A stretch of 36,619 bases of DNA from Bacteroidota bacterium (GTDB lineage: Bacteria; Bacteroidota; Bacteroidia; Flavobacteriales_D; Crocinitomicaceae), in NCBI GenBank assembly GCA_024280155.1, contig JAJRQQ010000005.1:1-36619 (forward strand). The letters are read 5' to 3'. Below the pieces are notes generated by a model. That model was not told where the DNA came from. It ran no database searches and worked only from the letters and a program-made list of their open reading frames with translations. The translations under genes were made by a program, and so were the position numbers. Shown piece after piece: positions 34,060 to 36,619 of the stretch; position 1 is the stretch's first letter, and every line of letters begins with the position of its first letter.

Positions 34060-34653
34060 TTAATGCAATTTTGCCTGAATTAGGTTGATAAACTCTTTTC
34101 GAGTAGAATCATTGTTCAAAAACAAACCTGTAAACGCACTAGAAGTAGTTACAGAATTTTGTTTTTGTACACCTCTCATTTGCATGCACATGTGAGCACA
34201 CTCAATGACAACTGCAACCCCCTTAGGTTGTAAAGTTTTCTGAATTGCATCTCGAATTTCTAAAGTCAAACGCTCTTGAACTTGCAATCTTCTTGAAAAG
34301 GCATCAACCACCCGAGGGATTTTACTCAAGCCTACAATTTTACCATCAGGGATATAGGCAATGTGAGCTTTTCCAAAAAATGGTAACATGTGGTGTTCAC
34401 ACAAAGAATACACTTCGATGTCTTTCACAATTACCATTTCGGAGTAATCTTCATGAAAAATAGCTTGTTTTAAAATTTCTTCTGGATTTTCATCGTATCC
34501 TTTTGTTAGAAACTGTATTGCTTTTGCCACTCGTTCAGGAGTTTTTAGTAAACCTTCCCGATTTGGGTCTTCACCAATTTGTTCAATGACTGTTTTATAG
34601 TTTTCAGATAAAATAGCTGTTATTTCATCGTTGTACTTTGTTTCGTGATTCAT
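34060..34653 (-). CDS. folE: GTP cyclohydrolase I
   Basis: A 197-residue enzyme that converts GTP to 7,8-dihydroneopterin triphosphate, feeding folate, queuosine and pterin synthesis. Zinc ligands lie in [15 protein letters not shown] (Cys and His) and [12 protein letters not shown] (second Cys). [20 protein letters not shown] and the C-terminal TTSAFTGLF are family hallmarks. Type IA by length and motifs. It starts 9 bases after the upstream queD-like gene stop, so the two form an operon, and the product of FolE is the substrate of QueD. Confidence 0.95.
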   Translation of the reverse strand: MNHETKYNDEITAILSENYKTVIEQIGEDPNREGLLKTPERVAKAIQFLTKGYDENPEEILKQAIFHEDYSEMVIVKDIEVYSLCEHHMLPFFGKAHIAYIPDGKIVGLSKIPRVVDAFSRRLQVQERLTLEIRDAIQKTLQPKGVAVVIECAHMCMQMRGVQKQNSVTTSSAFTGLFLNNDSTRKEFINLIQAKLH

Positions 34654-34662
34654 AATTCTTTT

Positions 34663-35100
34663 TTAAAACGGTTCATTTTCACCGAAGTATTCGACAAAGT
34701 TATTCTCCGTTTCCATTAATTTAATCTTTGCTAACTTCCCTCCAACTTGTTTGATGGGGTGTTCTAATTTTTCCCAAATCCGAATAATTACATTCTCCGT
34801 TGAAGGAATAATTCCTTGAAGAAAATCAACATCCATGTTCATGTTTTTATGATCGAGGTGCGTAATAATTTCAGTTTTCACAACTTTACTCAGTAGTTTT
34901 AAATTGATAACAAAACCAGTCTCCTCGTTAGGTACACCTTTGACCGTTACATATAAAGCGTAGTTGTGCCCATGCCAATTCTTGTTGCTGCATTTTCCGA
35001 AAACTTCCCAATTTTTCTCATCAGACCATTCTTTCCTGAACAATTTATGTGCAGCGTTGAAGGTTTCTTTTCGAGTGATGTAAACTGTTTTCATTTTCAT
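34663..35100 (-). CDS. queD: 6-carboxytetrahydropterin / 6-pyruvoyltetrahydropterin synthase
   Basis: A 145-residue pterin enzyme acting on dihydroneopterin triphosphate. The start is ATG 35100 (MKMKTVYITRKETFNAAHKL); ATG 35094 is also possible. An in-frame GTG at 35124 overlaps the promoter and is rejected. The zinc His are in FNAAHKL and NWHGHNYALYV; the catalytic Cys is the C of KCSNKNWHGH; DHKNMNMDV and the Glu of PSTENVIIRIWE complete the set. The NWHGHNY context is more like the PTPS branch than E. coli QueD, so it may make either carboxy- or pyruvoyl-tetrahydropterin. It lies upstream of folE and is divergent from sufS. Confidence 0.88.
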   Translation of the reverse strand: MKMKTVYITRKETFNAAHKLFRKEWSDEKNWEVFGKCSNKNWHGHNYALYVTVKGVPNEETGFVINLKLLSKVVKTEIITHLDHKNMNMDVDFLQGIIPSTENVIIRIWEKLEHPIKQVGGKLAKIKLMETENNFVEYFGENEPF

Positions 35101-35113
35101 TGAATTTGTTGGA

Positions 35114-35121
35114 CAAATATA
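35114..35121 (-). promoter_or_regulatory. -7 box of the queD-folE operon
   Basis: On the minus strand TATATTTG, an exact TAnnTTTG match, 13 bases before ATG 35100. It excludes the GTG start at 35124. Confidence 0.6.
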
Positions 35122-35191
35122 CACAATCTTACTCTCTTTTTTATTTTCATTGTTTTTTTAATTAAGAATCATTCAAAATAAGAGTATTTTG

Positions 35192-35199
35192 TATCTTTG
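35192..35199 (+). promoter_or_regulatory. -7 box of sufS, four bases before the start
   Basis: TATCTTTG, an exact match; only CACT separates it from ATG 35204, suggesting a leaderless mRNA. It overlaps the in-frame TTG 35189, which is therefore not the start. Confidence 0.6.
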
Positions 35200-35203
35200 C
35201 ACT

Positions 35204-36442
35204 ATGGTTGAGGAAAAACACACACCTTTATTCGATGTTATTGAAGTGAGAAAAGAATTTCCTATTCTTTCTCGAAAAATATATAACAAAGAATTGGTTT
35301 ATCTTGATAATGGAGCAACTTCACAAAAACCGAAGGTTGTTATTGATGCAATTGAGAAATATTACAAAGAAGATAATGCGAATATTCACCGTGGAGTACA
35401 TCATTTAAGTCAGGTGGCAACGGATGAGTATGAGCAAGCGAGAACAGCTATTCAAAAATACATCAACGCGCCAACTTCGAGTGAAGTGATTTTCACAGCA
35501 GGAACAACGGCTAGTATCAATACCATTGCTTTTTCTTTTGGTGAACTAATGAATGAAGGAGATGAAATTATCATTTCTGCGATGGAACATCATTCGAATA
35601 TCGTTCCATGGCAATTGCTTTGTGAACGAAAAAAATGTATTCTTCGAGTTATTGACATCAATGATGAAGGAGAATTGAATCTTGCTCATTTTGACGAATT
35701 ACTCAATGAGAGAACAAAATTGGTTGCCGTTACGCATATCTCAAATACTTTAGGAACGATTAATCCGATTGAGGCAATCATTGAGAAGTCTCACAATGTT
35801 GGTGCAAAGGTGATGATTGATGGTGCGCAAAGTATTCAACATTTAAAAATTGATGTTCAAGCATTGGATTGTGACTTTTTCGTATTCTCTGGACACAAAG
35901 TTTTCGGTCCGACTGGGACTGGAATTTTGTTTGGTAAAAAAGAAATTTTAGATGCAATGCCACCTTACCAAGGAGGAGGAGATATGATTGCAAAGGTTAC
36001 TTTCGAGAAAACAACTTACAATGAGTTGCCACATAAATTTGAAGCAGGCACACCAAACATTTCTGGTGGAATTGCACTTGGTGTAGCTATTGACTATTTA
36101 TCGAAAAAAGATTTAGATGCCATTCATTCTTATGAGCAAGAATTGCAAACATACGCTGAGCAAGAAATATTAAAAATCGAAGGAGCAAGAATTATTGGGA
36201 CAGCAAAAGATAAGACAAGCGTTGTTTCTTTCTTTATTGATGGGCTACACCCTTTTGATGTCGGTACATTATTGGACAAACAAGGTGTTGCGGTTAGAAC
36301 AGGACATCATTGTACGCAGCCATTGATGGATTTCTTTGAAATACCCGGAACAATACGAGCATCTTTTGCGTTTTACAATACGAAAGAAGAAGTAGATGTT
36401 TTTATTAAGGCTTTGAAAAGAAGTGTGAATATGCTGAAATGA
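35204..36442 (+). CDS. sufS: Cysteine desulfurase, SufS type
   Basis: A 412-residue PLP enzyme that takes sulfur from cysteine as a persulfide for Fe-S cluster assembly. The PLP Lys is 232 in FSGHKVFGPTGTG, the catalytic Cys 370 in RTGHHCTQPLMDFF, and the PLP-contact block is SAMEHHSNIVPWQLL. The RxGHHCxxP loop is that of group II (SufS/CsdA) enzymes, not IscS. The start ATG 35204 is fixed by the -7 box. A sufE-like start follows 36 bases later, in keeping with the SufS-SufE sulfur relay. The other suf genes are not in the window. Confidence 0.94.
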   Translation: MVEEKHTPLFDVIEVRKEFPILSRKIYNKELVYLDNGATSQKPKVVIDAIEKYYKEDNANIHRGVHHLSQVATDEYEQARTAIQKYINAPTSSEVIFTAGTTASINTIAFSFGELMNEGDEIIISAMEHHSNIVPWQLLCERKKCILRVIDINDEGELNLAHFDELLNERTKLVAVTHISNTLGTINPIEAIIEKSHNVGAKVMIDGAQSIQHLKIDVQALDCDFFVFSGHKVFGPTGTGILFGKKEILDAMPPYQGGGDMIAKVTFEKTTYNELPHKFEAGTPNISGGIALGVAIDYLSKKDLDAIHSYEQELQTYAEQEILKIEGARIIGTAKDKTSVVSFFIDGLHPFDVGTLLDKQGVAVRTGHHCTQPLMDFFEIPGTIRASFAFYNTKEEVDVFIKALKRSVNMLK

Positions 36443-36478
36443 GAAAAGAGGGGTGAGGATTGATATTTAAATAAAACG

Positions 36479-36619
36479 ATGACACTAAAAGAGAAACAAC
36501 AAGATATAATCGACGAGTTCGCTATTTATGATGATTGGATAAGAGAAAGTGGAAACTTTCGAAGACCAAACGTTAGTGCAGTAAAAATACGAATACATCA
36601 TTTTGCAGTTGTTTTTTAA
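36479..36619 (+). pseudogene. sufE: 5' fragment of sufE joined to unrelated sequence
   Basis: ATG 36479 opens MTLKEKQQDIIDEFAIYDDW, a good match to SufE N-termini, directly downstream of sufS where SufE, the sulfur acceptor, is expected. After codon 20 (about 36538) the sequence no longer looks like SufE: it reads IRESGNFRRPNVSAVKIR and stops at TAA 36617-36619, the last base of the window. Either a mobile element or rearrangement has cut the gene, or the contig end is misassembled. The SufE active-site Cys region is missing. Confidence 0.6.

Noticed and set aside
1..36619. CRISPR arrays, tRNA or rRNA genes, complete insertion sequences, prophage genes
   Set aside because: No regularly spaced repeats, tRNA-like folds, transposase or phage structural genes were found on reading both strands.

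Overview
The window looks like a chromosomal contig from an AT-rich Bacteroidota bacterium, most likely Flavobacteriales (a Crocinitomicaceae- or Fluviicola-like lineage is a guess). Reasons: repeated TAnnTTTG -7 promoter boxes, few Shine-Dalgarno sequences, a type IX secretion (T9SS) sorting domain, Rhs fragments of the Bacteroidota type, WG-repeat and GH3 proteins, and HAD-first FadN-type beta-oxidation genes.

Left end (1-3.5 kb): an accessory island of two orphan Rhs C-terminal cassettes. Each has a short Rhs core, a cysteine-peptidase-like toxin domain and a candidate immunity lipoprotein. The immunity genes end inside two copies of a ~200-bp direct repeat that carries a terminator and the Rhs 'PFGVSLDERS' anchor. 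The first immunity gene is frameshifted at a T7 tract inside its signal peptide. The second anchor copy has lost its cassette.

3.6-14.5 kb (+): ferredoxin-NADP reductase, an orphan sensor kinase, a decayed ORF, a marR-fadN-fadA operon with a perfect palindrome and a CAA repeat inserted between fadN and fadA, a DEAD-box-like protein without the Walker A lysine, a small membrane protein, then prfA-pyrF.

14.9-22.7 kb (+): an MltD-like lytic transglycosylase coupled to uvrA, which carries an in-frame TAA at codon 144; a T9SS cargo protein followed by a YadA-head-like repeat protein; and an unrecognised lipoprotein.

22.7-35.1 kb (-): a small membrane protein; an RND/MMPL exporter - rfbA - polyprenyl synthase operon; hldD with a deoxynucleoside kinase upstream; a GH3 protein with a beta-propeller-like partner; a 32-residue membrane peptide with its own promoter and terminator; a WG-repeat protein; a Bax-inhibitor-1 protein; and queD-folE.

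Right end (35.2-36.6 kb, +): sufS, divergent from queD, and the first ~20 codons of a sufE-like gene that then runs into unrelated sequence to the last base.

Most of the window is housekeeping. The less ordinary parts are the Rhs array, the two disrupted genes (immunity 1 and uvrA), the degenerate helicase, the 32-residue peptide, and -7 boxes lying 4-5 bases from start codons. All functional calls come from reading motifs; no database search was run.
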